NCBI GenBank assembly: GCA_001801995.1
Contig: MGZB01000001.1
Location: 62,001 to 126,000, forward strand
Length of the DNA: 64,000 bases
Source of the DNA: Gammaproteobacteria bacterium RIFOXYD12_FULL_61_37
GTDB taxonomy: Bacteria; Pseudomonadota; Gammaproteobacteria; Chromatiales; Chromatiaceae
Direction of reading: 5' to 3'
The notes below the pieces were generated by a model. That model saw only the letters and a list, made by a program, of their open reading frames with translations, ran no database searches and had not been told where the DNA came from. This document shows positions 18,012-27,277 of this stretch, piece after piece. Made by a program: the position numbers and the translations under genes. Within the stretch, counting starts at the first letter, position 1. Each line of letters begins with the position of its first letter.

Positions 18012-19355
18012 TCAGCGGTTGCGGCGGCGCCACCAGATGAGGAAACCGGCGCCGAACAGGGCCAGCGGCAGGACGATCAGGAAGCTGAGGGCAAGGATCG
18101 CCCCAGCAGCCTGAGAGGCCTCAAAGCTGAGGTCGGGCGAGGTCTTGGCCGGGATGTCGAGCAGCCGTTCGTCGCCGCTCAGCCAGCGGATCAGATTGAC
18201 GCCCAGGTTCAGGTTGCCGCCGTTGCCGAGGAAGGCATTGGAGAGAAAATCTCCATCCCCCATCACTAGGACCCGCTGCCCCTTCTCCTTGACTTGGCGG
18301 TCGAAGAGATAGGCGATGGTCAGGGGTCCAGCCTTCTCGCCAACGTCAGCGTCGTGCTGGATCTGACCGCTGAGGGGGCCTGTCTCGTTCCAGGTACGCT
18401 CCAGGGTCTCAAGCAACGCAGAGCCATTCCACCCCTCCGGCACCTTCGCTTCCAGGCTGGCGGCATGGGGAAAGAGGCTGACCTGACTCAGGGAGCCCAC
18501 GGCAGGATGGTCGGGATAGGCGGTAATCAGGGCGACTGCCGGGTCTTTTATTCCGAGGGCGTAAGCGTTTACATCGACGACGGTCCCCGGCAGGACCTTC
18601 AGCCCCAGCGCTTCGGCCAGGGGCTCCAGGCCGAAGAGGGGGCCGGGGTCGAGCAGCCAAAGCAGGTTGCCGCCCTGCTCCAGATATTTTTTGAGGATTC
18701 CAACCTCACCCGGCATGAGATCGGCACGGGGGCCGGGGATGATCAGCAGATTGATATTCGCAGGGATATCGGGGGTCTCGGCCAGGTTCAGGGGACGCAC
18801 ACGGTAGCCCTTATGCTCCAGCTCCTTGCCGAAGTCGCCCAGGTCGAAATTGGCCTGCCCCTCGACGGCACGCTCCCCGTGGCCGGCGAGAAAGCCGACC
18901 CAGCGCTCGCCCCCCAGGATCAGACGCTGGATAGCGTTGGTGATGGACTCCTCATTGAGGTCGGTGAGGGTCTCGCTACGGCCCTGGTACTCCAGCATCA
19001 ACTCACCGGCGACGGTGATGCCGAGCTTGCGGGCCAGCTCCGGTTCCAGGTCGGGATTGATGAAGGAGAGCTCGATCTTGTCGCTGTAGCGCCGGTAACG
19101 TCCAATGAGTTCCCGGATAGGATCGCGCAGCAGGGCGTTTTCCGGGGCGAAGCACTTGATGCTGACCGGTCCCTCCAGCCGTTGCAGCAGACTGACGGAA
19201 GGCCCGGAAAGGCTATTGCGGCCGCCGGCGGTCCAGTCCCACTGGGTCTCGTAACGGGTGCCGAGCCAGCCGATCAGGCCGACGGCGGCGAAAAAGAGCA
19301 AATAAAAGGCGATATTGTTGATCCGGCGAGCGAGGACGCCATGGGGTTGGGGCAT
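18012..19355 (-). CDS. GldG-like ABC-type auxiliary membrane protein
   Basis: A 447-residue protein with a membrane helix near the N-terminus (about 12-32) and another near the C-terminus (about 415-437), with a large periplasmic domain between. The periplasmic part has RLEGPVSIKCFAPENALLRDPIRELIGRY (thioredoxin-like GldG fold) and a Rossmann-like block LLIIPGPRADLMPGEVGILKKYLEQGGNLLWLLDPG, both typical of the GldG/IFT52-like family. In Bacteroidetes GldAFG supports gliding; elsewhere the substrate is unknown. It follows the permease by 3 bp and overlaps none of its neighbours. Confidence 0.88.
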   Translation of the reverse strand: MPQPHGVLARRINNIAFYLLFFAAVGLIGWLGTRYETQWDWTAGGRNSLSGPSVSLLQRLEGPVSIKCFAPENALLRDPIRELIGRYRRYSDKIELSFINPDLEPELARKLGITVAGELMLEYQGRSETLTDLNEESITNAIQRLILGGERWVGFLAGHGERAVEGQANFDLGDFGKELEHKGYRVRPLNLAETPDIPANINLLIIPGPRADLMPGEVGILKKYLEQGGNLLWLLDPGPLFGLEPLAEALGLKVLPGTVVDVNAYALGIKDPAVALITAYPDHPAVGSLSQVSLFPHAASLEAKVPEGWNGSALLETLERTWNETGPLSGQIQHDADVGEKAGPLTIAYLFDRQVKEKGQRVLVMGDGDFLSNAFLGNGGNLNLGVNLIRWLSGDERLLDIPAKTSPDLSFEASQAAGAILALSFLIVLPLALFGAGFLIWWRRRNR

Positions 19356-19358
19356 GGT

Positions 19359-20111
19359 TCAATCCTCCCTGCGCCGGTTATCCAACCGGCGGATGGTCAG
19401 CAGCAGAAAGGCCGCAATCAGCAGCAGGTAGTAGATCAGATCGCTGGTCCGGATCAGACCCCGCATCATGAACTCGTAGTGGGACTGGAGGGAGAGCCAG
19501 TTGAACAGCCGTCCGCTCTGCTCGCCGGTCTCGGCCGCCAGATTGATGATCCAGAAGAAAAGCAGCACGCCGTAGGTGCCTATGGCGGCGATGGCGGGCT
19601 GGGCGGTCAAGCTGGAGATGAAGAGCCCGACAGCGGCGAAGGAGGCTGTCGCCAGGAAAAGACCCAGAAGGGCAGCGGCCAGCTTGCCGAAATCGAGGCT
19701 GCCACCGATCAGGAGTGACAGCGGCATCAGCAGGGTCAGGCCGAGGGAGACGGCGATGAAACCCATGAAGCCGAGGTATTTGCCTAGCACGATCTGGGTC
19801 ATGGAGACCGGCGCCGTCAGCAGCAGGCTGAAGGTGCCGTTGCGTAGCTCGTCGCTGATCAGACGCATGGTCAGCAGCGGCGTCAGCAGCATGAGGAAGG
19901 TAACGGCAGCACCGAAGAGGGGCGTGGCGATCAGGTCGGTCAGCCCCGGCGCGCCCTCCATGCCCGCGAGACGCGACTGCACTTGCAGGAAGGTATCGAT
20001 CTGGGCCAGAAAGATCCAGGCCAGGATCAACTGAATGACCCCCAGCACGCTCCAGGCGAGGGGTGACAGAAAAAGGCTCTTCCATTCGCGGGAAGCGATC
20101 ACGCCGATCAT
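19359..20111 (-). CDS. ABC-2 type permease, GldF/NosY-like
   Basis: An integral membrane protein of 250 residues with six predicted helices, beginning MIGVIASREWKSLFLSPLAWSVLGVIQLILAW. The motif ELRNGTFSLLLTAPVSMTQIVLGKYLG is the usual coupling segment of ABC-2 permeases that work with GldA-type ATPases. Its start overlaps the end of the ATPase gene by 4 bp. Together with ATPase, GldG-like and DUF4340 proteins it forms a complete predicted exporter or envelope-remodelling complex. Confidence 0.9.
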   Translation of the reverse strand: MIGVIASREWKSLFLSPLAWSVLGVIQLILAWIFLAQIDTFLQVQSRLAGMEGAPGLTDLIATPLFGAAVTFLMLLTPLLTMRLISDELRNGTFSLLLTAPVSMTQIVLGKYLGFMGFIAVSLGLTLLMPLSLLIGGSLDFGKLAAALLGLFLATASFAAVGLFISSLTAQPAIAAIGTYGVLLFFWIINLAAETGEQSGRLFNWLSLQSHYEFMMRGLIRTSDLIYYLLLIAAFLLLTIRRLDNRRRED

Positions 20112-21028
20112 GCTACGGATTCTCTGGTGGTGAGTTCGACGAAAATCTGCTCCAGGGTGCGGCGTTGCGGAGTCAGCTCCCGCAGCCCCCAGCCGGCGGC
20201 CACCAGACGCCCGGCCAGGGCGCTGATCGCCGTATCGGGATAGGGGCGCAACTGGAAGCGGCCGTTGTCCAGCCGGTCCGCCTCCCGAATCCCCTCCAGG
20301 GAAACCAGATCGTCGAGGGAGGGTTCGCGGTCGAAGGCGACAAGAAGTATCTCGGCGGCCGACTCTTCGTCCGCCACCCTGGCGGAATAGACCGTCCTGC
20401 CCTTGTCGATGATCTGCACCCGGTTACAGAGGCTCTGCACCTCGGGAAGGATATGGGTGGAGAGGATGACGGCGTGCATCTCGCCCAGCTCGCGGATCAA
20501 CTGGCGAATCTCGCGGATCTGGTTAGGGTCCAGCCCCACCGTCGGCTCGTCCAGCACCACCACCGTCGGGTTGTGGACGATGGCTTGGGCTATGCCCACC
20601 CGCTGCTGGTAGCCCTTGGAGAGATTGCCGATCAAGCGGTGGCCCACATCGGTCAGGCCGCAACGCTCCTTGGCGAGCAGCACCGCATCGCGCTGATGGT
20701 CCTTGGGAACGGCATTCAGCCGGGCAGCGAAGATTAGGAACTCGTCCACCGTCATCTCACGGTAGAGCGGCGGGGTCTCGGGGAGATAGCCGAGACTGCG
20801 CTTCGCCTCCAATGGCCGCTCCAGCAGATCCACCCCATTGATCTTCACCGTCCCGCCATGGGGGGCCAGGTTGCCGGTCAGCATGCGCATGGTGGTGGAC
20901 TTACCCGCCCCGTTGGGGCCGAGAAAACCGAGGATATCGCCCCGAGCGAGCTCGATGTCGAGCCCGTCCACGGCAGAGCGGTGGCCATAGCGGCGCACCA
21001 GATTGACAGCTTGAATCAGGGTATCCAT
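20108..21028 (-). CDS. ABC transporter ATP-binding protein, GldA/NosF type
   Basis: The ATPase subunit for the ABC-2 permease that overlaps its 3' end. Walker A is GPNGAGKST, the signature is LSKGYQQRVGIAQAI and Walker B is VVVLDEPTVGLDP. The 306 residues include a C-terminal extension of about 85 residues (VAFDREPSLDDLVSLEGI onward to EQIFVELTT), common in GldA-type ATPases. The start ATG at 21028 gives MDTLIQAVNLVRRYGHRSAVDG; an upstream extension in frame has no family similarity. First gene of a five-gene leftward operon ending in mutM, divergent from the FAH-family gene. Confidence 0.93.
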   Translation of the reverse strand: MDTLIQAVNLVRRYGHRSAVDGLDIELARGDILGFLGPNGAGKSTTMRMLTGNLAPHGGTVKINGVDLLERPLEAKRSLGYLPETPPLYREMTVDEFLIFAARLNAVPKDHQRDAVLLAKERCGLTDVGHRLIGNLSKGYQQRVGIAQAIVHNPTVVVLDEPTVGLDPNQIREIRQLIRELGEMHAVILSTHILPEVQSLCNRVQIIDKGRTVYSARVADEESAAEILLVAFDREPSLDDLVSLEGIREADRLDNGRFQLRPYPDTAISALAGRLVAAGWGLRELTPQRRTLEQIFVELTTRESVA

Positions 21029-21173
21029 ATGAGCGCACAAGATACGGGGCGAGGACCTTGGGTTCAAGCCCGGATATTTCACCTTCGTCGGACTATTATT
21101 GGCAGGATTAACAGGTTTGATTGTTCCAACGCGCCAGCCTGGAACGATGATTAATATGAGCGGGGAGAACCAG

Positions 21174-21977
21174 ATGCGAATTGCGCGATTTCAAGACACC
21201 AAAGGGCAGGTTCATTACGGCATCGACCGGGGCAACCCCGAGCTGGAGGTCCTGGAGGGCGATCTCTATGCGGGCCTTAGACCCACGGGGCGGATCGCGG
21301 TCCAGGCGCAGCGGTTGGCACCCCTGGTCCCGGCGAATATCTTCTGCATCGGGCTCAACTACCGGGCGCACGCGGCGGAGACCGGGGCCAAGCTGCCGGA
21401 GAGTCCTGTGGTCTTCATGAAGCCCAGTTCCGCCCTGGCCGATCCCGATAGCGAGATCCGGCTTCCAGCCTGTTGCACCCGTGGACCCGAGGTGGATTAC
21501 GAGGCGGAGCTGGCTGTGGTGATCGGCAAGGCGGCCCGCAATGTGGAACCGGGGCGGGCGCTGGAGCATGTGCTGGGCTACTGTTGCGCCAACGATGTCT
21601 CTGCCCGGCGCTGGCAGAAGCACGGGGGCGGCGGCCAGTGGGTGCGCGGCAAGAGTTTCGATACCTTCTGCCCCCTGGGACCAGTGTTGGTCACCCCGGC
21701 GGAGATTCCCGATCCCCAGGCCCTGCGCGTCCGTGCCTGGCTGAACGGCGAGGCCATGCAGGACGGCAACACAGCGGACATGATCTTCGGTGTGGCGGAT
21801 CTCATCAGCTTCCTGAGCCAGGACACGACCCTTCTGCCCGGCACACTCATACTCACCGGCACCCCCGCCGGCGTCGGCTTCGCCCGGACGCCGCCGGTCT
21901 TCCTCGCCCCAGGGGACGAGATCGTGGTGGAGATCGAGGGTATCGGGCGGCTAAGCAACCAGGTGGCTCAGGGGTAG
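21174..21977 (+). CDS. Fumarylacetoacetate hydrolase (FAH) family protein
   Basis: A 267-residue enzyme of the FAH superfamily, which cleaves C-C bonds of acylpyruvates or isomerises/decarboxylates hydroxymuconate-type acids using a metal ion. Family marks are FCIGLNYRAHAAETGA, EVDYEAELAVVIG (the ExE metal ligands), GYCCANDVSARRWQ, RGKSFDTFCPLGPVL and GTLILTGTPAGVGFAR. The ATG at 21174 is preceded by a GGGGAG Shine-Dalgarno; upstream in-frame codons are not conserved. No other aromatic-degradation gene is near, so the substrate is unknown; oxaloacetate or acylpyruvate turnover is possible. Confidence 0.88.
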   Translation: MRIARFQDTKGQVHYGIDRGNPELEVLEGDLYAGLRPTGRIAVQAQRLAPLVPANIFCIGLNYRAHAAETGAKLPESPVVFMKPSSALADPDSEIRLPACCTRGPEVDYEAELAVVIGKAARNVEPGRALEHVLGYCCANDVSARRWQKHGGGGQWVRGKSFDTFCPLGPVLVTPAEIPDPQALRVRAWLNGEAMQDGNTADMIFGVADLISFLSQDTTLLPGTLILTGTPAGVGFARTPPVFLAPGDEIVVEIEGIGRLSNQVAQG

Positions 21978-21993
21978 CTCTAACTCTATTCAA

Positions 21994-22014
21994 CCCTCCC
22001 CCGAAGGGTGAGGG
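21994..22014. terminator. Hairpin between convergent FAH-family gene and ilvA
   Basis: CCCTC-C-CCC pairs with GGG-T-GAGGG around a GAA loop, a nine-position stem with one mismatch, in the 64-bp gap between two convergent stop codons. No T-tract follows on either side, so it is a weak terminator candidate or a REP-like element. Confidence 0.4.
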
Positions 22015-22041
22015 AGTCCAGCCCGCTGCCTGAATGCCGGC

Positions 22042-23574
22042 TTATCCCGCCGTGATTTGATCGGTCCCGGCGAAGAGCTGGTAGGCCGGGTTCGCCGTCT
22101 CCTCGGCAAAGGGGTATCCCATCTTTTCCAACAGCCCCTGGAGTTTCTCCTTGTCTTGGCCGGAGACCTGTATGCCCATCAACACCCTGCCGTAGGCCGA
22201 GCCATGGTTGCGGTAGTGGAACAGGCTGATGTTCCAGCTCCTGCCGAGGCGGGTGAGAAAATCGAACAGGGAGCCGGGGCGCTCGGGAAACTCGAAGCGG
22301 TAAAGCAGCTCATTCTTCAGCCCTGGGGCATGACCGCCGACCATGTAGCGGATATGGAGCTTCGCCACCTCGTTGTCGGTCATGTCGGTCACCGGGTAGC
22401 CGTGTTCGTTCAACCTGGCGATGAGGTCCTTGCGTTCCTCGTCCCCCGCGATTTCGATACCGGCGAAGACTTGGGCGTTGCGGCTGTCGGCGTAGCGGTA
22501 ATTGAATTCGGTGATGCTGCGGCGGCCGAGCAGTTTGCAAAACTGGTGAAAGCTACCGGGACGCTCCGGGATCTCAACCGCCAGCAGGGCCTCCCGCTGC
22601 TCGCCCAGCTCCGCCCGCTCCGCTACATGGCGCAGGCGGTCGAAATTGATGTTGGCGCCACTCTCGATGGCGACCAGGCTTTTCCCCGAACAGCTCTCGC
22701 GCTGCACGTACTTCTTCAGACCAGCGACGGAGAGGGCGCCCGCAGGCTCGGCAATGGTGCGGGTATCCTCGAAGATGTCCTTGATGGCGGCGCAGATTTC
22801 ATCGGTGCTGACCAGGATGACCTCATCCACGTAGAGCTTGGCCAGTTTGAAGGTCTCCACCCCCACCTGGCGCACGGCCACGCCATCGGCAAACAGGCCT
22901 ACCTGTTGCAGCGAGACGCGCTTTCCCGCCGCGAGCGCGGCATGCATACAGGCGGCGTCCTCGGGCTCAACACCGACGATCTTCGTCTCGGGACGGACAT
23001 ACTTCACATAGGCGGCTACCCCGCCAATCAATCCACCGCCGCCGATGGGCACGAAGATCGCGTCGATGGGCGCCGGGTGCTGTCTCAGGATTTCGGCCGC
23101 GATGGTCCCCTGGCCGGCGATGACCTCGGGATCGTCGAAGGGGTGAATGAAGGTTTGGCCATGCTCCCCGGCCAGGGTCAACGCATGTTGATAGGCATCG
23201 TCGTAGGAGTCGCCGTGCAACACGGGCTTTCCTCCCAGCCGGCGCACGGAACGCACTTTGATGGGCGGCGTGGTCTTCGGCATGACGATGGTGGCCTTGA
23301 TGCCGAGGAGATGTGCGGAGAGCGCCACGCCTTGGGCATGGTTGCCTGCCGATGCGGTAATCACCCCGCGCTCCCTCGCTTCCACCGGAATCTGGGTGAT
23401 GCGGTTATAGGCGCCCCGGAGCTTAAAAGAGAACACGGGCTGCAAGTCTTCCCTTTTCAAATAGACCGTGTTCCCTGTCCTTTCCGACAGTTGCTTGGCC
23501 AGGTTGAGGGGGGTTTCCTTCGCCACGTCGTAAACGCGGGCGCGCAGGATTCGTTCGATGTAGTGACTGGGCAT
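22042..23574 (-). CDS. ilvA: Threonine ammonia-lyase (threonine deaminase), biosynthetic
   Basis: First enzyme of isoleucine synthesis: PLP-dependent deamination of threonine to 2-oxobutanoate. PLP lysine K51 is in FSFKLRGAYNRI, the phosphate-binding glycine loop is PIGGGGLIGG, and SAGNHAQGVALSA is the substrate loop. Two C-terminal ACT-like regulatory domains (about 325-410 and 420-500; REALLAVEIPERPGSFHQFC and NELLYRFEFPERPGSLFDFL) give isoleucine/valine control. Length 510 is close to E. coli IlvA. The ATG at 23574 (MPSHYIERILRARVYDVA) is the family start. Divergent from rpiA, as in many Gammaproteobacteria. Confidence 0.97.
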   Translation of the reverse strand: MPSHYIERILRARVYDVAKETPLNLAKQLSERTGNTVYLKREDLQPVFSFKLRGAYNRITQIPVEARERGVITASAGNHAQGVALSAHLLGIKATIVMPKTTPPIKVRSVRRLGGKPVLHGDSYDDAYQHALTLAGEHGQTFIHPFDDPEVIAGQGTIAAEILRQHPAPIDAIFVPIGGGGLIGGVAAYVKYVRPETKIVGVEPEDAACMHAALAAGKRVSLQQVGLFADGVAVRQVGVETFKLAKLYVDEVILVSTDEICAAIKDIFEDTRTIAEPAGALSVAGLKKYVQRESCSGKSLVAIESGANINFDRLRHVAERAELGEQREALLAVEIPERPGSFHQFCKLLGRRSITEFNYRYADSRNAQVFAGIEIAGDEERKDLIARLNEHGYPVTDMTDNEVAKLHIRYMVGGHAPGLKNELLYRFEFPERPGSLFDFLTRLGRSWNISLFHYRNHGSAYGRVLMGIQVSGQDKEKLQGLLEKMGYPFAEETANPAYQLFAGTDQITAG

Positions 23575-23771
23575 ATGGCTTGAGCCGGGGTAGGTTATTC
23601 GGGGCCGCAGGCGGCAATCTGCGATTCTAGGATAATCCGTTGCTCCAATGACAGGCATTCACATCGCCGGTAAGATATCCCGGCCTTGTCGTACCCCTGT
23701 CCGTGGCCTATTCCAACCCTTTATCAGGAGCCGGGGCAGGGTAATGAATCTATATGTCGCGGAGCGGAAAC

Positions 23772-24428
23772 ATGAATCAAGACGAACTGAAAAAACAGGC
23801 GGCGGAGGCCGCGTTAGCCTATGTGGACGGCGGCATCATCGGTGTCGGCACCGGCTCCACCGTAAACCATTTCATCGACCTTTTGGCGGGCATCAAGGGT
23901 CGCATCGACGGGGCTGTCTCCAGTTCCGAGGCATCCACCAAGCGGCTGCGCTCCCACGGCATCGACGTGATCGACCTCAACAGCGCGGGGCCGCTCTCCC
24001 TCTATGTGGACGGCGCCGACGAATCCAATCACCAGCTCGAATTGATCAAGGGCGGCGGCGGCGCACTGACCCGCGAGAAGATCCTGGCCGCCGCCAGTAA
24101 AACCTTTGTCTGCATCGCCGACGAGTCGAAACTGGTGAGGATGCTGGGGAAATTCCCCCTGCCGGTTGAAGTCATCCCCATGGCGCGCAGCTATGTGGCG
24201 CGCGAGCTGGTAAAGCTGGGCGGCACCCCTGTCTGGCGCGAGAATCTGGTCAGCGACAACGGCAACGCGATCCTGGATGTCCATCACCTGGAGATCATGG
24301 AACCAATCAAGTTGGAGAACCGCATCAACCAGATCGCTGGTGTGGTAACCGTAGGCCTTTTCGCCAACCGCCCAGCGGACCTGTTGATCCTGGGTTCCGC
24401 ACAGGGTCCCCGAATCATCGAGGCCTGA
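23772..24428 (+). CDS. rpiA: Ribose-5-phosphate isomerase A
   Basis: Interconverts ribose 5-phosphate and ribulose 5-phosphate in the pentose phosphate and Calvin cycles. The 218-residue length matches E. coli RpiA. Motifs are [17 protein letters not shown] (phosphate loop), [37 protein letters not shown] (catalytic Asp, Glu and Lys region) and [10 protein letters not shown]. The ATG at 23772 follows a GGAG ribosome binding site and matches the family start; an ATG at 23754 would add six non-conserved residues. Convergent with pmbA, with only 12 bp between stop codons. Confidence 0.97.
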   Translation: MNQDELKKQAAEAALAYVDGGIIGVGTGSTVNHFIDLLAGIKGRIDGAVSSSEASTKRLRSHGIDVIDLNSAGPLSLYVDGADESNHQLELIKGGGGALTREKILAAASKTFVCIADESKLVRMLGKFPLPVEVIPMARSYVARELVKLGGTPVWRENLVSDNGNAILDVHHLEIMEPIKLENRINQIAGVVTVGLFANRPADLLILGSAQGPRIIEA

Positions 24429-24440
24429 TTGGCTGGCAGG

Positions 24441-25814
24441 TCAATCGCCGGCGATGGTCATCTGGTCGATGAGCCAGGAGCCGGTGCGGACACTGCCGGG
24501 GATGTCCGTATCATTGCCGACGGCGCTCAGACCCATGAAGATGTCGCGCAGATTGCCTGCGATGGTGATTTCCTCCACCGGATAGGCAATCTCACCCCCT
24601 TCGACCCAGAACCCGGCCGCGCCTCGGGAAAAATCACCCGTCACCCGGTTGACCCCCTGCCCCATCATCTCGGTGACGACCAGGCCTCTATCCATTTCCC
24701 GTACCAAGTCAGAGAGCCCACGCTCGCCCGATTCGATGGCGAGGTTGTGGACTCCTCCGGCGTTGGCGGTGGTTTGCATACCCAATTTGCGTGCTGAATA
24801 GCTATCGAGGACATAGCTCCGAAGAATGCCGTCGCTGACCAGATTCTTGGCCGAGGTGGCGACACCCTCGTTGTCGAAAGGGGAGCTGGAGAGGCCGCCG
24901 CGCAAGAGTGGATTCTCATGGATGCGCACGAAGGATGGAAATATCTGCCGGTCAAGCATGTCGAGGAGAAAGCTGGCACGGCGGTAAAGGGCGCCCCCGC
25001 GAATGGCGCCGACGAAGGTCCGTAACAGGCTGGGGGCGACATCGGCGCGGAAGATGACGGGGGCCGACTGCGTGGGGAGGCGGCGTGCCCCCAGGCGGGC
25101 AAGGGTCCTTTGCGCTGCCGTGACGCCGATCTCTTCGGCCGGAGTGAGCCTTGAGGGGTCCCGTGCCGTGCCGTACCAATAATCCCGTTGCATGCCGGAA
25201 TCATCCCGTCCGATCAAGGCACAGCTCAAGGAGTGCCGGGACGAGGGATAGCCGCCGATGAAACCCTGGCTATTGCCATAGACATGGATGCCGGCAACCG
25301 TGTTCAACGAGGCACCTTCCGAGTTGTGAATGCGCGCATCGTACCCCCGGCCGGCTTCCTCACAGCGCATGGCCATTTCGGCAGCCGCTGCTGGGTCGAT
25401 CGGCCAGGGGTGATAGAGGTCCAGGTCCGGGGGATCGACGGCCATGAGCCCGGCATCGGCAAGCCCTGAGTAGGGGTCGTCAGTGGTATAGCGGGCAATG
25501 TCGCAGGCGGCGCCGACGGTTTCACGGATCGCCTGGGGGCTAAGGTCGGAGGTGTTGGCGCTGCCCTTTCGCTTGCCGAAATAGACAGTGATGCCCAGAT
25601 TGTTGTCGCGGGTATATTCGACGGTCTCCAACTCCCCGAGACGCACATTGACGGAGAGCCCGGCGTCCTGGGAGGCAGCAGCCTCGGCGGCATCGGCACC
25701 CAGGCGTCTGGCCTCCTTGAGAAGGTCCTCGACGACCTGTTGGATGAAGGCTTGCTGTTCCAGCATATTGGGGTCCAATACTTTGTTCTCGTAGGAATCG
25801 GGGGCCGTTTTCAT
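24441..25814 (-). CDS. pmbA: PmbA/TldE, subunit of the TldD/TldE metalloprotease
   Basis: Partner of TldD in the heterodimeric zinc protease that matures microcins and degrades unfolded peptides such as CcdA. The product of 457 residues shows VRLGELETVEYTRDNNLGITVYFGKRKGSA and the C-terminal RGAAGFWVEGGEIAYPVEEITIAGNLRD. TldE lacks the zinc motif, as here. The ATG at 25814 overlaps the tldD stop by one base (TGATG), so the two proteins are made in coupled fashion. In E. coli the two genes are far apart; adjacency here supports complex formation. Confidence 0.95.
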   Translation of the reverse strand: MKTAPDSYENKVLDPNMLEQQAFIQQVVEDLLKEARRLGADAAEAAASQDAGLSVNVRLGELETVEYTRDNNLGITVYFGKRKGSANTSDLSPQAIRETVGAACDIARYTTDDPYSGLADAGLMAVDPPDLDLYHPWPIDPAAAAEMAMRCEEAGRGYDARIHNSEGASLNTVAGIHVYGNSQGFIGGYPSSRHSLSCALIGRDDSGMQRDYWYGTARDPSRLTPAEEIGVTAAQRTLARLGARRLPTQSAPVIFRADVAPSLLRTFVGAIRGGALYRRASFLLDMLDRQIFPSFVRIHENPLLRGGLSSSPFDNEGVATSAKNLVSDGILRSYVLDSYSARKLGMQTTANAGGVHNLAIESGERGLSDLVREMDRGLVVTEMMGQGVNRVTGDFSRGAAGFWVEGGEIAYPVEEITIAGNLRDIFMGLSAVGNDTDIPGSVRTGSWLIDQMTIAGD

Positions 25815-27253
25815 CAGGCAGTGCCGCCCACGGTCAGTTGTTCGACCCGCAGGGTCGGCTGGCCGACGCCCACGGGCACGCTTTGTCCTTCCTTGCCGCA
25901 CACGCCCACGCCCTTGTCGAGCTGAAGATCATTGCCCACCAGGGTGACGCGGGTAAGGACTTCCGGCCCGTTGCCGATCAGGGTGGCGCCCTTGACCGGA
26001 CGGCCGATTTTGCCATTCTCGATTAAATAGGCCTCGCTGGCGGAGAAGACGAACTTGCCGGAGGTGATATCCACCTGCCCGCCGCCGAAGTTGACCGCGT
26101 AGAGCCCCTTGTCCACCGAGGCGATGATCTCGGCCGGATCGGTCTGCCCCGCCAGCATGTAGGTATTGGTCATGCGTGGCATGGGGAGGTGGGCATAGGA
26201 TTCGCGGCGACCGTTACCGGTTGGGGCCACGCCCATCAGACGGGCGTTGAGCCGATCTTGCAGGTAGCCTTTCAATATGCCGTTTTCAATCAGTACGGTT
26301 CGCTGGGTGGGCGTCCCCTCGTCGTCGATGCTGAGGGAACCCCGGCGGCCGGGCATGGCCCCGTCGTCCACCACGGTGCAGAGTTCAGACGCCACCCGTT
26401 CCCCTATCCTCCCGGCAAAAGCGGAAGAGCCCTTGCGGTTGAAATCCCCTTCCAGGCCGTGGCCCACCGCCTCGTGCAGCAGGACGCCCGGCCAGCCCGG
26501 CCCCAGCACGACGGTCATGGTCCCCGCCGGGGCAGGTACGGCATCGAGGTTGACCAAGGCCTGGTGAACGGCCTCACGCGCAAATTCCAGACACCGGTCC
26601 CCGTCGAGCAGGAACGGCAACAGATCCCTGGCCCCGCCGCCACTTCCACCCTGCTCTCGCCGCCCGTTGTGCTCGGCGATGACGCTGACGTTGAGCCGCA
26701 CCAGCGGCCGGATATCGGCGCTCAGGCAACCATCGCCGGCAGCGATCAGGACCACTTCGTGGGCGGCGACCAGGCTGACCATGACCTGGGTAACGCGCGG
26801 GTCTTGTTTGCGGGCCTCGGCATCAACCCGGCGCAGGATGTCGATCTTGGTCTCCCTTTCCAGGGAGCGGAGGGGGTCATCGAAGGTATAGAGCGGGGCC
26901 GTCCGGGCGGCGGCCTTGACGGCGATATGCCTTCCCTGTCCAGCGCGAACGATGCTGCTGGCCGCCCTGGCGGCCTCCATGAGATGCCGGCGGTCGATGT
27001 CGTCGGAGTAGGCGAATCCCGTCTTTTCGCCACTGACGGCGCGCAGGCCCACGCCTTTCTCGATGCTGAAGGCGCCCTCCTTGACGATGCCATCCTCCAG
27101 CGCCCATGACTCCAAGCGGCTGTGCTGGAAATAGATGTCCGCAAGATCGACATCCGGCATGCTGAGCAGGCTCAAAGCCTGCTCGATATCGGTTTCGCTG
27201 AGTCCGTGGGGCGAGAGGATGAGATCACGGGCAATAGCCAGGGTATCGGTCAT
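25814..27253 (-). CDS. tldD: TldD, zinc-binding subunit of the TldD/TldE protease
   Basis: The catalytic subunit: the [11 protein letters not shown] segment gives the HExxxH zinc motif, in a 479-residue protein of the usual length. N-terminal [40 protein letters not shown] and C-terminal [31 protein letters not shown] are strongly typical. It starts 24 bp after the nitrilase-family gene and is coupled to pmbA. Order yhdP-nitrilase-tldD matches many Gammaproteobacteria. Confidence 0.97.
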   Translation of the reverse strand: MTDTLAIARDLILSPHGLSETDIEQALSLLSMPDVDLADIYFQHSRLESWALEDGIVKEGAFSIEKGVGLRAVSGEKTGFAYSDDIDRRHLMEAARAASSIVRAGQGRHIAVKAAARTAPLYTFDDPLRSLERETKIDILRRVDAEARKQDPRVTQVMVSLVAAHEVVLIAAGDGCLSADIRPLVRLNVSVIAEHNGRREQGGSGGGARDLLPFLLDGDRCLEFAREAVHQALVNLDAVPAPAGTMTVVLGPGWPGVLLHEAVGHGLEGDFNRKGSSAFAGRIGERVASELCTVVDDGAMPGRRGSLSIDDEGTPTQRTVLIENGILKGYLQDRLNARLMGVAPTGNGRRESYAHLPMPRMTNTYMLAGQTDPAEIIASVDKGLYAVNFGGGQVDITSGKFVFSASEAYLIENGKIGRPVKGATLIGNGPEVLTRVTLVGNDLQLDKGVGVCGKEGQSVPVGVGQPTLRVEQLTVGGTA

Positions 27254-27277
27254 GGGTTGTGATTACTGTTTGAATGG

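Noticed and set aside
20134-20157. GAAAATCTGCTCCAG string resembling one arm of the palindromic element in yhdP
   Set aside because: It lies in the conserved EQIFVEL coding stretch of the ABC ATPase, and the inverted partner arm is absent, so it is a chance match.
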